DNA from: Amycolatopsis azurea DSM 43854
GTDB taxonomy: Bacteria; Actinomycetota; Actinomycetes; Mycobacteriales; Pseudonocardiaceae
Reading direction: 5' to 3'
DNA: 64,000 nt
NCBI RefSeq assembly: GCF_001995215.1
Contig: NZ_MUXN01000008.1
Location: 186,752 to 250,751, forward strand
The position numbers were made by a program, and so were the translations under genes. Under the pieces are notes generated by a model, which saw nothing but the letters and a program-made list of their open reading frames with translations, made no database searches and had not been told where the DNA came from. This document shows positions 1 through 7,916 of this stretch, piece by piece (the first letter of the stretch is position 1; the number at the start of each line of letters is the position of its first letter).

Positions 1-1
1 T

Positions 2-547
2 GGCCACGAGTTCGCCGCTTCGGTCGCCGGACGGGTCGGCCTCGAAGAATGGAAGGACCTCGAAACCGGGATCGACCTCCTCGTCGTCGAAGGGGTCGCC
101 GATCCGGACCGGCTGGGGATCGTGGGCGGGAGTCACGGCGGTTTCATGACGGCCTGGGCGGTCGGGCAGACCAGCCGGTTCAAAGCGGCCCTGATGCTGG
201 CCGGGATCTGCGACTGGGGAATGCTCGCCGGGACCGGCGAATTCGGTCCTTACGATGCCGTGCTCGGCGGAAGTACCGGCTGGGAAGGGGAAGGCCCGCA
301 CCGGCACGACCGGCTGAGCCCGATCTCCTACGCGTCGAAGATCGAGACCCCAGTGCTGATCGCGCACGGCGCGGACGACACGAACGTCCCGTTGTCCCAG
401 GCGGAATACTTCCATCGCGCGCTACGGCACTTCGGCGTCGAACACGACTTCGTCGTCTATCCCGGCGAAGGGCATTCGTTACGCAAGCGGGAAAACCAGC
501 TGGATCTGCTTCGCCGCATGCACGAGTGGTTCGCGCGCCTGCTTTAG
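2..547 (+). CDS. S9-family prolyl oligopeptidase-like peptidase, C-terminal part (5' end outside window)
   Basis: The reading frame is open from the first bases of the window, so the N-terminal beta-propeller and start lie upstream. What remains is the alpha/beta-hydrolase catalytic domain of a peptidase S9 enzyme, which cleaves short peptides. The nucleophile elbow reads GGSHGGFM (Ser in GxSxGG), the acid residue lies in HGADDTNVPLSQ and the histidine in GEGHSLR, so the full Ser-Asp-His triad is present in the usual order. The stop overlaps the convergent VOC gene by 4 nt (TTAG). Family assignment is firm; exact substrate cannot be told. Confidence 0.9.
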   Translation, partial: GHEFAASVAGRVGLEEWKDLETGIDLLVVEGVADPDRLGIVGGSHGGFMTAWAVGQTSRFKAALMLAGICDWGMLAGTGEFGPYDAVLGGSTGWEGEGPHRHDRLSPISYASKIETPVLIAHGADDTNVPLSQAEYFHRALRHFGVEHDFVVYPGEGHSLRKRENQLDLLRRMHEWFARLL

Positions 548-978
548 CTCCAGTCGGTCTGCGGTTCTCCGGGGATGTGCGTGCCGAACGTCCATTCGTA
601 GCCTTCGAGATCGTCGACGCGGAAGCGGTAGTTGCCCCATTCGGTGTTCTCGGGCTTCCAGACCGTCGTCGCGCCGGCTTCGACGGCGGAGGCGAATACG
701 GCGTCCACGGCCTCTTGCGTCGGAAGACCGACGTAGAGGCCGTGGCCGACCGTTTCCCCCTTGCGGGTCGCGTGGTCGTAGTCCTCCTCCGCGCTGAACA
801 CGATGATGGAGGCTCCGCCGAGCCGCAGTTCCGAATGCAGGATCAGGCCCTTGTCGTCAGGGAATTCCATGACGGTTTCGAAGCCGAAGGCGCTTTCGAG
901 CCAGCGGAGCGCCTTCGGGGCGTCGCGGTAGGCGAGGTAGGAGTGGAGTGAAGCGGGGCGTTCCTGGGTTTCGGTCAT
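544..978 (-). CDS. VOC (glyoxalase/bleomycin-resistance fold) family protein
   Basis: A protein of about 144 residues with the paired beta-alpha-beta-beta-beta pattern of the vicinal oxygen chelate fold (for example the repeat around SAFGFETVMEFPDD and the later DDLEGYEWTFG). It resembles PhnB/glyoxalase-like proteins of unknown substrate. I chose the ATG at 978 (MTETQERPAS) because an upstream in-frame alternative at 1011 adds only poorly conserved residues. It is convergent with the S9 peptidase. Members of this family either act on small electrophiles or bind drugs; nothing here decides between these. Confidence 0.8.
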   Translation of the reverse strand: MTETQERPASLHSYLAYRDAPKALRWLESAFGFETVMEFPDDKGLILHSELRLGGASIIVFSAEEDYDHATRKGETVGHGLYVGLPTQEAVDAVFASAVEAGATTVWKPENTEWGNYRFRVDDLEGYEWTFGTHIPGEPQTDWS

Positions 979-1033
979 GGGCACAGCCTGGCAACCGATG
1001 CGGACAGCCACGGTCCTCGATTCCTTTCCGGTG

Positions 1034-1657
1034 TCACCAGATCAGGCGGACGCCGAGCGCGGCGATGAGCGCGCTGGACGCGAGCGCCGTCGCCAGCCGT
1101 CCACGACGTCCGGTCAACGCCTTGCCCAGCACCGCGCCGCCGCCCGCGAGGAGCAGTTGCCAGCTGGCCGAAGCCGCGAACGCCGCGAGCACGAAGACCA
1201 CGTGCTCCGGTGTGGTCGCGGCGGCCATGTCCTCACTGCCGAGCACGAGCGCGGCGAAGTAGATCACCGTCGTCGGGTTCAGCAGCGTGATCCCGAGCAG
1301 GCTCACGTAGGCCTTCAGCGGTCCGATCACGGCCGGTTCGGTCAGCTCGGCTTTCGCGGAGTCGCGGAAATCGCGGACACCGGTGATTCCGATGTGGACC
1401 GCCAGCACGAGCAGCACCACCACCGAAACCCAGCGCAGCGGTTCGGCGATCGGCTGGATGATCCGGACGAGGCCGCTGCCGCCGAGGACCGCGACGAGGG
1501 CGTAGAGGCCGTCGGCCGTGGCGACGCCCAACGCCGCGTACGCGCCGATCTTGAGTCCTTCGCGAGCCGTCAGCACCACGAGATAGGTGCCGACCGCGCC
1601 CACCGGAATGGCGATGCCATAGCCGGCGAGCAGGCCCGCGACGAGCGCGGCGCTCAC
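1034..1657 (-). CDS. LysE-family exporter (threonine/lysine efflux type)
   Basis: A 207-residue, very hydrophobic protein with about six membrane segments. The N-terminus LLAGYGIAIPVGAVGTYLVV is the glycine/proline-rich first helix typical of LysE/RhtB amino-acid exporters, and the motif LLNPTTVIYFAAL fits the conserved NP motif of that family. The protein would sit in the cytoplasmic membrane and export amino acids or similar small solutes. It starts at GTG 1657. The gene stands alone, with a non-coding, palindrome-rich stretch upstream. Confidence 0.87.
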   Translation of the reverse strand: MSAALVAGLLAGYGIAIPVGAVGTYLVVLTAREGLKIGAYAALGVATADGLYALVAVLGGSGLVRIIQPIAEPLRWVSVVVLLVLAVHIGITGVRDFRDSAKAELTEPAVIGPLKAYVSLLGITLLNPTTVIYFAALVLGSEDMAAATTPEHVVFVLAAFAASASWQLLLAGGGAVLGKALTGRRGRLATALASSALIAALGVRLIW

Positions 1658-1848
1658 GGTCGGACTGGTGTCGGCCTCCGCCAGGACCCCGTCTGCTGCT
1701 GCTTCCGCACCCGTCGGACGACGGTGGGCGACGGCAGGAAGGCGAGGGTCGATGTCATGTGCTGAAGGATGCGAACGAACGGCCCCGGGCGCAACACGAT
1801 TATCGCGTGGCGGCGAGGTGGCTCACAGGTGCGTGTGCGCGGGCTAGT

Positions 1849-1901
1849 GTTGCGAAAGCCACTTTCGCAACCTTCAGCGTTGCGAAAGTGGCTTTCGCAA
1901 C
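1849..1901. repeat. Nested palindrome: two mutually inverted 23-bp palindromes
   Basis: Copy 1 (1849-1871) and copy 2 (1879-1901) both begin GTTGCGAAAG and end CTTTCGCAAC. Each is nearly self-complementary, and copy 2 is the exact reverse complement of copy 1, so the pair makes a perfect 23-bp stem with a 7-nt loop. As RNA or extruded DNA this can form either one long hairpin or two small ones. It could be a terminator or protein-binding pair; function unknown. Confidence 0.85.
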
Positions 1902-1957
1902 ACCCTCGACCCCCACTGCCCGCGAGGACTGCGCCTCGCCGATCGCCACGAACACCG

Positions 1958-2012
1958 GTCCGTGAAGGCCTCCTTGAGGGACCCAGAGTCCCTCAAGGAG
2001 GCCTTCACGGAC
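1958..2012. repeat. Perfect 25-bp inverted repeat of the GTGAAGG/CCTTCAC family
   Basis: The arms 1958-1982 (starting GTCCGTGAAGGCC) and 1988-2012 (ending GGCCTTCACGGAC) are perfectly complementary with a 5-nt loop. It lies just downstream of the thioredoxin gene on the minus strand and could end that transcript, but it has no clear T-run. A near-identical 27-bp version lies at 14551-14607. Confidence 0.9.
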
Positions 2013-2066
2013 TTCGCGCCAGACCAGGCCACGTTTCCTTGCCCCTCAGGAAACGACATGAGTCGC

Positions 2067-2402
2067 TCAGACGGTGGCCGTCGCCAGGGCGGCGTCCAGG
2101 TCGGCCAGCAGCCGTGCCTTCGGCCGGGCTCCGACGGTCGTCCAAACAGGACTGCCGTTACGGAAGAGGATCAGCGTCGGCAGGGACATGACCTGGTAGT
2201 CCCTTGCCGTGAGTGGATTCTCGTCGGAGTTGAGCTTGCGGATGATCAGCGAGCCGGCGCGTTCTTCGGCGATCTCGGTGAGCACCGGGACGATCATGTG
2301 GCAGGGCGGGCACCACTGCGCCCAGAAGTCCACCAGGACGGGCTTCTCCTGCTCCAGGACCAGCTCTCGGAAGGTTTCGTCGTTGACGACGGAAAGGGAC
2401 AT
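2067..2402 (-). CDS. Thioredoxin (WCPPC active site)
   Basis: A 111-residue thioredoxin, the usual family length. It has the DFWAQWCPPCHMIVPVL active-site stretch, the buried Asp-equivalent region and the cis-proline loop MSLPTLILF. The active-site variant is WCPPC rather than canonical WCGPC, which changes redox potential in known thioredoxins. The ATG at 2402 directly follows the TGA of the MerR gene, and an AGGAGG-like site lies inside the end of that gene, so the two are co-transcribed and probably coupled. It would reduce protein disulfides in the cytosol; use in a stress response set by the MerR protein is an inference. Confidence 0.93.
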   Translation of the reverse strand: MSLSVVNDETFRELVLEQEKPVLVDFWAQWCPPCHMIVPVLTEIAEERAGSLIIRKLNSDENPLTARDYQVMSLPTLILFRNGSPVWTTVGARPKARLLADLDAALATATV

Positions 2403-2798
2403 TCAGGCCTCCTCGGTTCGCGGCACGACGACGCACGGCCCCGGCGGTGTCTTCAACGCGCCCGCCAACTTGGTCAGCAGGCCGTCCCGCACGTCGTTGA
2501 GCCTGGAAAGACAGGCGTCCACCTCGGCGAGTTTGCGTTGGTAGACCTCGATCGAATCGGCGCACGAGTCGCCGGTCTCGTGACCGGCGCGCAGGCATTC
2601 GACGAACGGCCTGGTGTCCTCCAGACTGAGCCCGACCGCTTGCAGGGTCAGGATCTCGTTCACCAGGCGGTAGTCGTCCTCGTCGTACTCCCGGTACCCG
2701 TTCGACGCGCGCCGTGCGTCGAGAAGCCCTTGTGACTCATAGAAACGCAGCGCGCGCGTGGTGGTCCCGGTCCGCGCGGCGAGTTCGCCGATCCGCAT
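2403..2798 (-). CDS. MerR-family regulator, probably redox- or thiol-responsive
   Basis: A 131-residue regulator. Residues 1-70 form the winged helix of MerR proteins (MRIGELAARTGTTTRALRFY, then GLLDARR and NGYREYDEDD), followed by a dimerisation helix. The C-terminal part has three cysteines, in VECLRAG, GDSCADS and DACLSRL, plus a fourth in PGPCVVV, a pattern suited to metal or thiol sensing. It precedes thioredoxin with no gap. Its own promoter has the 19-bp spacer typical of MerR targets and the start codon sits about where transcription would begin, so autoregulation and leaderless translation are likely. The inducing signal is unknown. Confidence 0.9.
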   Translation of the reverse strand: MRIGELAARTGTTTRALRFYESQGLLDARRASNGYREYDEDDYRLVNEILTLQAVGLSLEDTRPFVECLRAGHETGDSCADSIEVYQRKLAEVDACLSRLNDVRDGLLTKLAGALKTPPGPCVVVPRTEEA

Positions 2799-2804
2799 GG
2801 TCCG

Positions 2805-2835
2805 AGCGTAAACCTTGCCCTTGACGTCAAGGCAA
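2805..2835 (-). promoter_or_regulatory. MerR-type promoter/operator with 19-bp spacer
   Basis: On the minus strand a -35 box TTGCCT (2835-2830) and a -10 box TACGCT (2810-2805) are separated by 19 bp, the over-long spacing that MerR activators correct. The spacer region carries the perfect palindrome CCTTGACGTCAAGG (2819-2832). The -10 box ends 6 bases before the ATG at 2798, consistent with a leaderless transcript. Confidence 0.7.
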
Positions 2836-2838
2836 AAC

Positions 2839-3234
2839 TCAGCCGTCGAGGTCGACCCGGATGGTGAGCAGATCCGTGCCGATCGCCTGCACGGCGGCGC
2901 TGTTGAGCCTGGGCAGGGCCTTCAGCCGGGCGCGGGGGTCGTCGTCCGGGAGCAGGTGCGCCGTGCCGCTGTGCCACTGGCCCTTGAGCCGGACCCGGAC
3001 GCGCGGATCGGCCTGGATGTTGCGGACGTACTGCGACTTCTCGCCGAATTCCGAGACGATCCAGAACTCGCGGCCCACCTTGCGACCGCCGATCGGCGTC
3101 CGCCGGGGTTCCCCGGACTTGCGGCCGGTGGTCTCGAGGAGCGGCTGGTTCGGCAACCGGCCGAGGAGCGGGTTGCCCACGTGCCGCTGGAAGGTCGTGG
3201 CCACCCGGTGCTTGATCTCGTGATAGCGCGACAT
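2839..3234 (-). CDS. Deazaflavin (F420)-dependent nitroreductase family protein
   Basis: A 131-residue split-barrel protein of the DDN/nitroreductase family. Typical marks are the N-terminal amphipathic helix, TTGRKSGEPRRTPI (the conserved T.GRKSG.RR.P motif), VSEFGEKSQYVRNIQADPRV and the later LPDDDPRARL. Family members use reduced coenzyme F420 to reduce quinones or nitro compounds at the membrane. Consistent with this, fbiA and fbiB for F420 synthesis are in the same window. It is divergent from the alpha/beta hydrolase, only 29 bp apart. Confidence 0.87.
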   Translation of the reverse strand: MSRYHEIKHRVATTFQRHVGNPLLGRLPNQPLLETTGRKSGEPRRTPIGGRKVGREFWIVSEFGEKSQYVRNIQADPRVRVRLKGQWHSGTAHLLPDDDPRARLKALPRLNSAAVQAIGTDLLTIRVDLDG

Positions 3235-3263
3235 GGGTCCAGGGTGTCAGTATCTTCGGCCCC

Positions 3264-4091
3264 ATGGTGAACGAGTCCGACGTGGACCTGGGGGACGGGA
3301 CCACACTGCACGTCTACGACACCGGCGGTACCGGTCCCGTGGTCGTCTGGCATCACGGAACCCCGAACATCGGCGCCCCGCCGTCGCCGCTGTTCCCGGC
3401 CGCCGAACGGCTCGGGCTGAGGTGGGTCTCCTACGACCGGCCCGGCTACGGCGGCTCGTCGCCGCGCCCCGGCCGGGATGTCGCGTCGGCGGCGTCGGAC
3501 GTCGAGAAGGTCGCCGACGCCCTGGGCATCGAGCGGTTCGCGGTCTACGGGCATTCCGGCGGCGGGCCACACGCGTTGGCATGCGCGGCCCTGCTGCCGG
3601 AGCGGGTCTCGGCGATGGTCGGCGTCGCGAGCATCGCTCCGTACTCCGACAGCTGGGACTGGTTCGCGGGCATGAGCGCGGCGGGCGTCGGCTCGCTGAC
3701 GGCGGCCCTGGCGGGACGGGAAGAGAAGGAACGCCACGAGGCGACAGCCGAATACGACGCCGAAATGTTCACCCCGTCGGATCACGCCGCCTTGGCGGAT
3801 GACTGGAAATGGCTCCTCGACGTCGTCGGTCCCGCTCTCGAAGGCGGTCCCGGCGCACTGATCGACGACGATCTCGCGTACGTCGCTCCTTGGGGCTTCC
3901 AGCCGTCCGACGTCAAGGCGCCGGTGTTGCTCCTGCACGGCGGCGCGGACCGGATCGCGCCCGTCGGGCACGGGGAGTGGCTCGCGCGGCAGTGCCCCAC
4001 GGCGGAGGTGCGCGTGTTTCCGGAGGACGGGCACATCTCGGTGCTCCGCCAGGGGGAAGCCGCGCTCGACTGGCTGGCTACCCAGTCCTGA
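3264..4091 (+). CDS. Alpha/beta hydrolase
   Basis: A 275-residue alpha/beta-hydrolase fold enzyme. Visible motifs are the oxyanion region WHHGTPN, the nucleophile elbow YGHSGGGPH, the acid in LLHGGADRIAP and the histidine in PEDGHISV, so the triad is complete. The probable -10 box TATCTT (3251-3256) ends 7 bases before the ATG, so the mRNA is probably leaderless. Substrate is not evident; proline iminopeptidase-like and haloperoxidase-like enzymes share these motifs. Confidence 0.88.
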   Translation: MVNESDVDLGDGTTLHVYDTGGTGPVVVWHHGTPNIGAPPSPLFPAAERLGLRWVSYDRPGYGGSSPRPGRDVASAASDVEKVADALGIERFAVYGHSGGGPHALACAALLPERVSAMVGVASIAPYSDSWDWFAGMSAAGVGSLTAALAGREEKERHEATAEYDAEMFTPSDHAALADDWKWLLDVVGPALEGGPGALIDDDLAYVAPWGFQPSDVKAPVLLLHGGADRIAPVGHGEWLARQCPTAEVRVFPEDGHISVLRQGEAALDWLATQS

Positions 4092-4107
4092 TCCGCGCCG
4101 ACGCCCC

Positions 4108-4150
4108 GAGCGCCACGCACGGGACGCTCAACGTCTCAAGCGTGGCGCTC
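4108..4150. terminator. Inverted repeat between convergent genes
   Basis: Arms GAGCGCCACGC (4108-4118) and GCGTGGCGCTC (4140-4150) give a perfect 11-bp stem between the stops of two converging genes. It has no T-run, but its position fits a bidirectional transcription stop. Confidence 0.6.
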
Positions 4151-4155
4151 GCGAC

Positions 4156-5268
4156 TCAGCTGGGGCGGCCGGCGCCGGTGTAGTCGTCGCCCTTCGAGTG
4201 ATAGGTGTGGATCTGGATCGCCTGGCCCTCGGTGGGCGCGTTGATCATCAGGCCGTTCCCCAGGTACAGCCCGACGTGGTGGATCCGCGTCGCCGGGTTC
4301 CCGTAGAACACGAGATCGCCGAGCTTCGGCTCGCCGCCCACTTGCGGCAGCGCGCGGAACTGGCTGTCCGCGGTCCGCGGGAGCGCGACTCCGGCCTCGT
4401 CGTAGGACGCCTTCGTGAGCCCGGAGCAGTCGAAGCCCGCCGCGCCCGCTTCGGGGCCGTTGCCGCCCCACACGTACGGGAGGCCCAGCTGGCCGAGGGC
4501 GAACCGGGTCGCCTTCACCGCGGGGGTCGCGCCTCGCGCGGGGTCGAGGGAGAGGGTCGCGTACAGCTGAGCGTTGCCCAGGACGCGCTGGCGGAACAGT
4601 TCGGCCTCGTTGCCCTTGCCGCCCTGGTAGCCGGCGATCGCCTTCCACCAGCCGTTGCCGCCACCGAGGTCGGCCCCGGAAGCGCACAGCGCGCGACCGG
4701 CGGCGACCGAAGCGGAGTCGGGGTCGGCGAGCGCGGGCTTCGCGATCCCGGGGATCGACGCGCCGTGCTTCTTCCACTGCTGCGCCGAAAGGCCGAGCGG
4801 GTTGTCGCCGCCGCGTCCGTGGTTCGAGCTCGCCGCGCCGACCCCGGCCAGCGTGACCCAGGAGAGGTGGCAGTTCGGCTGCTCGCCGCGCAGCGCCAGT
4901 TCGCCGTTCGCGTAGCCGATGAGCGACTTCGCCGGGATGTCGAGCGGTCCGGCGAGTTTCGTGGCCCACTCTTCGAGCGGCCGGACGCCCTTCGGGGTCT
5001 CCTGCGCCTTGACCGGCGCGCTGACTTCGAGGACCGACGGACCCGCACCGCCACCGACGGTGGCCGGATCCTGTTTGGCGGCGGGGACAGGCACCGGCTG
5101 GTTCCCGTCGGCGGGCGCCGGATCGTTGCCGCCCGCGAGCAGCCAGCCCGCCGTCGCGAGCCCGGCGACCAGCGGGAGGGCGACCAGGCCGCGCATCGCC
5201 ACGCCGTGCGCCCACGACTTCTTCGGGCTGGTTTCGGGCGCGCTCGGGGCGGGGTCGGGCTCGGTCAC
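4156..5268 (-). CDS. Membrane-anchored NlpC/P60 peptidoglycan endopeptidase with a degenerate transglycosylase-like domain
   Basis: About 370 residues if started at GTG 5268 (VTEPDPAP); a longer form from 5337 is possible but would crowd birA. One membrane segment (about 26-47) anchors it, followed by a Pro-rich linker, a lysozyme/transglycosylase-like domain (about 100-235) and a C-terminal NlpC/P60 domain. The latter has Cys281 in FDCSGLTKASYDEAG and His331 in HHVGLYLGNG, so it should cut stem peptides outside the membrane. In the middle domain the stretch VGAASSNHGRGG aligns with the family's IGRIESNHGR, but the catalytic Glu is Ser (about 147), so glycan cleavage is unlikely and wall binding more probable. 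Confidence 0.88.
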   Translation of the reverse strand: MTEPDPAPSAPETSPKKSWAHGVAMRGLVALPLVAGLATAGWLLAGGNDPAPADGNQPVPVPAAKQDPATVGGGAGPSVLEVSAPVKAQETPKGVRPLEEWATKLAGPLDIPAKSLIGYANGELALRGEQPNCHLSWVTLAGVGAASSNHGRGGDNPLGLSAQQWKKHGASIPGIAKPALADPDSASVAAGRALCASGADLGGGNGWWKAIAGYQGGKGNEAELFRQRVLGNAQLYATLSLDPARGATPAVKATRFALGQLGLPYVWGGNGPEAGAAGFDCSGLTKASYDEAGVALPRTADSQFRALPQVGGEPKLGDLVFYGNPATRIHHVGLYLGNGLMINAPTEGQAIQIHTYHSKGDDYTGAGRPS

Positions 5269-5348
5269 GCCGTCCAGGTTATTGGAGACCACCTCTGCGT
5301 AACGAGCGAACGCCTTGCACGTTAGGGGGACTCTCATATTCTGGGCAG

Positions 5349-6173
5349 ATGAGTGAGACGGGAGCGCTCGACGCCGAGCGTCTGAGTGCCGCGCTGTCCG
5401 GCCGGTACGCCGCGATCCAGGTCGTGGCGAGCACCGGGTCCACCAACGCCGACCTGCGGGAATCCGCCGCGAAGGGGGCCGAAGACCGCACCGTGCTGAT
5501 CGCCGAAGAGCAGACGGCCGGGGTCGGCCGCCGCGCGCGGCAGTGGTCCTCGCCGAAGGGAACGGGCCTCTACGTCAGTGTCCTGCTGCGTCCGGGCGGG
5601 GTCCCGTTCGCCAATTTGGGTTCACTTTCCGTGGTCGCGGGACTCGCGGTCCGGGAGGTCGCCGCGGGCCTGGGCGTCGACGCCGTCCTCAAGTGGCCGA
5701 ACGACCTCCTGGCCGGGCCCGGGCGCGCCAAATGCGCGGGCATCCTGGCGGAGGCCGTCGCCGGTGACGACACCACCGTGATCCTCGGCATCGGCCTGAA
5801 CGTGCTGCCGCTCGGCGAGAACGTCCCGGCCGGGCCCGGCGGCCTGCCCGCGACCTCGCTGGCCGAGCAGGGGGCGACGGAGACCGACCGCGCCGAGATC
5901 GCCACCCGGCTGCTCACCGGTTTCGACGAACTCGAACGCCGATGGCGGGTCGCCGGCGGATCGCTGGCCGAAGCGGGCCTGCTCGGGGACTACCGGCGGC
6001 ACTGCGCCACGCTGGGCCAGGACGTCGAGGTCCAGCTGCCCGACGGTTCGGCGCTGACCGGCCGCGCCGCCGACATCGATCCCGCCGGTCAGCTCCAGGT
6101 CGACGTTCCCGGTGGTGAGCGGTACACGGTGTTCGCCGGGGACGTCGTCCACGTGCGGCCCGCCGGGTCCTGA
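5349..6173 (+). CDS. birA: Biotin-[acetyl-CoA carboxylase] ligase
   Basis: A 274-residue class I biotin protein ligase without the N-terminal DNA-binding domain, so it should be enzyme only. It makes biotinyl-AMP and attaches biotin to carboxylase carrier domains. Motifs: STGSTNADLR, the adenylate loop AGVGRRARQWSSP, KWPNDLLAG and a C-terminal SH3-like domain (GRAADIDPAGQLQVDV). The ATG lies 8 bases after a CATATT -10-like box, so the message may be leaderless. It is followed by the PH-domain gene, the same order as birA and Rv3278c in Mycobacterium tuberculosis. Confidence 0.95.
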   Translation: MSETGALDAERLSAALSGRYAAIQVVASTGSTNADLRESAAKGAEDRTVLIAEEQTAGVGRRARQWSSPKGTGLYVSVLLRPGGVPFANLGSLSVVAGLAVREVAAGLGVDAVLKWPNDLLAGPGRAKCAGILAEAVAGDDTTVILGIGLNVLPLGENVPAGPGGLPATSLAEQGATETDRAEIATRLLTGFDELERRWRVAGGSLAEAGLLGDYRRHCATLGQDVEVQLPDGSALTGRAADIDPAGQLQVDVPGGERYTVFAGDVVHVRPAGS

Positions 6174-6270
6174 TCCGTGCGGTGTGTTTTGCGGCGTCCG
6201 GTCTTCCACCGGGACCGTTCGCCGGTACGGTGAGCTCACCAGCGTCGAACACACTTTGGGAGCGTCCGTC

Positions 6271-6852
6271 GTGGCCTATCCGGACGATTTGCTCAGCGAA
6301 AACGAGCACGTCGTGGTGCACAGTCACCCGCATTTCAAGATGCTGATCTTCCCCTTCCTCGCGCTGATCGTCACGCTCGGCTTGGGGATCTGGCTGGCCG
6401 TCGTCGCGAAGGACGCGACGGCCCCGTGGGACCTCATCTCCGAGATCGCGATCGCCGTCGTCGGGCTCGGCCTCGTCGTGTGGCTCTTCCTGGCCCCGTT
6501 CGTCCGCTGGCGCACGACGCATTTCATCGTGACCACGGACCGGCTGATCGCCCGTGAGGGGGTGCTGAAGCGGACCGGGATCGACATCCCGATGTCGCGG
6601 ATCAACAGCGTCCAGTTCGAGCACGGGCTGCTGGACCGCGTCTTCGGCTGCGGCACGCTGGTGATCGAGTCCGCCTCGGACGAACCGCTGAAGTTCGACG
6701 ACATCCCCAAGGTCGAGCGCGTGCACACGGTCATCTACCGCGAAGTCAACGACAACCCGTACGACGACTACGCGCCGCCCGCCGGGGCGCCGCAGCAGAC
6801 CGAACCGCTGCCTCCGCAGGGCCACCCGCCGCGCGGAAACCGGCGTCGTTGA
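6271..6852 (+). CDS. PH-domain (bPH2) membrane protein
   Basis: About 193 residues from GTG 6271 (VAYPDDLLSENEHVVVH), chosen because a GGGAG sequence precedes it; an earlier in-frame start would run into birA. Two membrane helices (about 24-46 and 58-78) are followed by a bacterial PH-like domain with RWRTTHFIVTTDRLI and the INSVQFEHGLLDR motif, then an acidic/proline-rich tail. It matches the conserved protein next to birA in mycobacteria. Its role is unknown. The stop overlaps the ATG of the next gene by one base. Confidence 0.85.
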   Translation: MAYPDDLLSENEHVVVHSHPHFKMLIFPFLALIVTLGLGIWLAVVAKDATAPWDLISEIAIAVVGLGLVVWLFLAPFVRWRTTHFIVTTDRLIAREGVLKRTGIDIPMSRINSVQFEHGLLDRVFGCGTLVIESASDEPLKFDDIPKVERVHTVIYREVNDNPYDDYAPPAGAPQQTEPLPPQGHPPRGNRRR

Positions 6853-7784
6853 TGGGCACGCGAGAGCTCGGGCTGCCCGACCGCGTCCCGTCCGCCGCGG
6901 CCCTGCCGGAACGCGTGACGATCTGGGAGGTCGGCCCGCGTGACGGCCTCCAGAACGAGAAGGCCATCGTCCCGGTCGAGGTCAAACTCGAATTCCTGGA
7001 CAAGCTCGCCGATTCCGGGCTGACCACGCTCGAAGCGACCAGTTTCGTGAGCCCGAAATGGGTGCCGCAGCTGGCCGACGCAGAGCAGCTGCTCGCCGGG
7101 CTCGACAAGCGTGAAGGCGTCCGGTACCCGGTGCTCGTCCCGAACGAGCGCGGGCTGGACAGGGCGCTGGAGGCCGGGGTCTCGCATATCGCGATCTTCG
7201 CCAGCGCCACCGAGACCTTCGCCGAGAAGAACCTCAACTCGACGGTGGACGACCAGTTCGCGATGTTCGAGCCGGTCGTCACCCGGGCGCGGGCCGAAGG
7301 TCTCGACGTCCGCGGGTACGTGTCGATGTGCTTCGGCGACCCGTGGGAGGGCGCCGTCCCGGCCACGCAGGTCGCCGGAGTGGGCAAACGGCTCCTGGAC
7401 CTCGGCTGCTCGCAGCTTTCGCTCGGGGACACCATCGGCGTCGCCACCGCGGGTCAGGTCGAGGCGCTGATCGGACAGTTCCCCGACGTCGACGCGCTGG
7501 CCGTCCATTTCCACGACACCTACGGCCAGGCACTCGCGAACACACTGGCCGCCCTCCGCTGCGGCGTGTCCACTGTGGACTCCTCGGCCGGTGGCCTCGG
7601 CGGCTGCCCGTACGCCGAATCGGCCACCGGCAACCTCGCCACCGAAGATCTCGTGTGGATGCTCGACGGTCTCGGCGTCGAAACCGGTGTCGACCTCGAC
7701 GCGCTGGTGGCGACGAGCAAGTGGATGGCCGGGAAACTCGGCAGGCCCAGCCCGTCCAGAGTGGTCAACGCGCTCGCCGGATGA
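6852..7784 (+). CDS. Hydroxymethylglutaryl-CoA lyase
   Basis: A 310-residue TIM-barrel lyase splitting HMG-CoA to acetoacetate and acetyl-CoA, the last step of leucine breakdown. The HMGL-like signature is clear: VGPRDGLQNEKAIVP, TSFVSPKWVPQ (metal/substrate loop), HFHDTYGQALAN and the active-site loop AGGLGGCPYAESATGN with the catalytic Cys. Translation starts at ATG 6852, overlapping the previous stop (TGATG), so coupling is likely. No other leucine-degradation gene is adjacent. Confidence 0.93.
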   Translation: MGTRELGLPDRVPSAAALPERVTIWEVGPRDGLQNEKAIVPVEVKLEFLDKLADSGLTTLEATSFVSPKWVPQLADAEQLLAGLDKREGVRYPVLVPNERGLDRALEAGVSHIAIFASATETFAEKNLNSTVDDQFAMFEPVVTRARAEGLDVRGYVSMCFGDPWEGAVPATQVAGVGKRLLDLGCSQLSLGDTIGVATAGQVEALIGQFPDVDALAVHFHDTYGQALANTLAALRCGVSTVDSSAGGLGGCPYAESATGNLATEDLVWMLDGLGVETGVDLDALVATSKWMAGKLGRPSPSRVVNALAG

Positions 7785-7916
7785 ACCGCACTCACGGACT
7801 GGACGTGCTTTCGGGTATCCGCCGACGAGAGCGACGGTCGGCGCTAAGGTCGTAACGCGTCCTGTCCGCTGCCTCCCCCGGTCACCGGTGGGAACCGATT
7901 CCTTGGGGGAGGTGCG

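Larger units (their letters stand above)
1658..2066. other. Gene-free interval holding two palindromic repeats
   Basis: I see no credible gene in these 409 bases. They hold two striking palindromic elements (1849-1901 and 1958-2012, listed separately), and any promoter of the LysE gene. Short open frames here lack ribosome-binding sites and plausible protein sequence. Confidence 0.7.
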
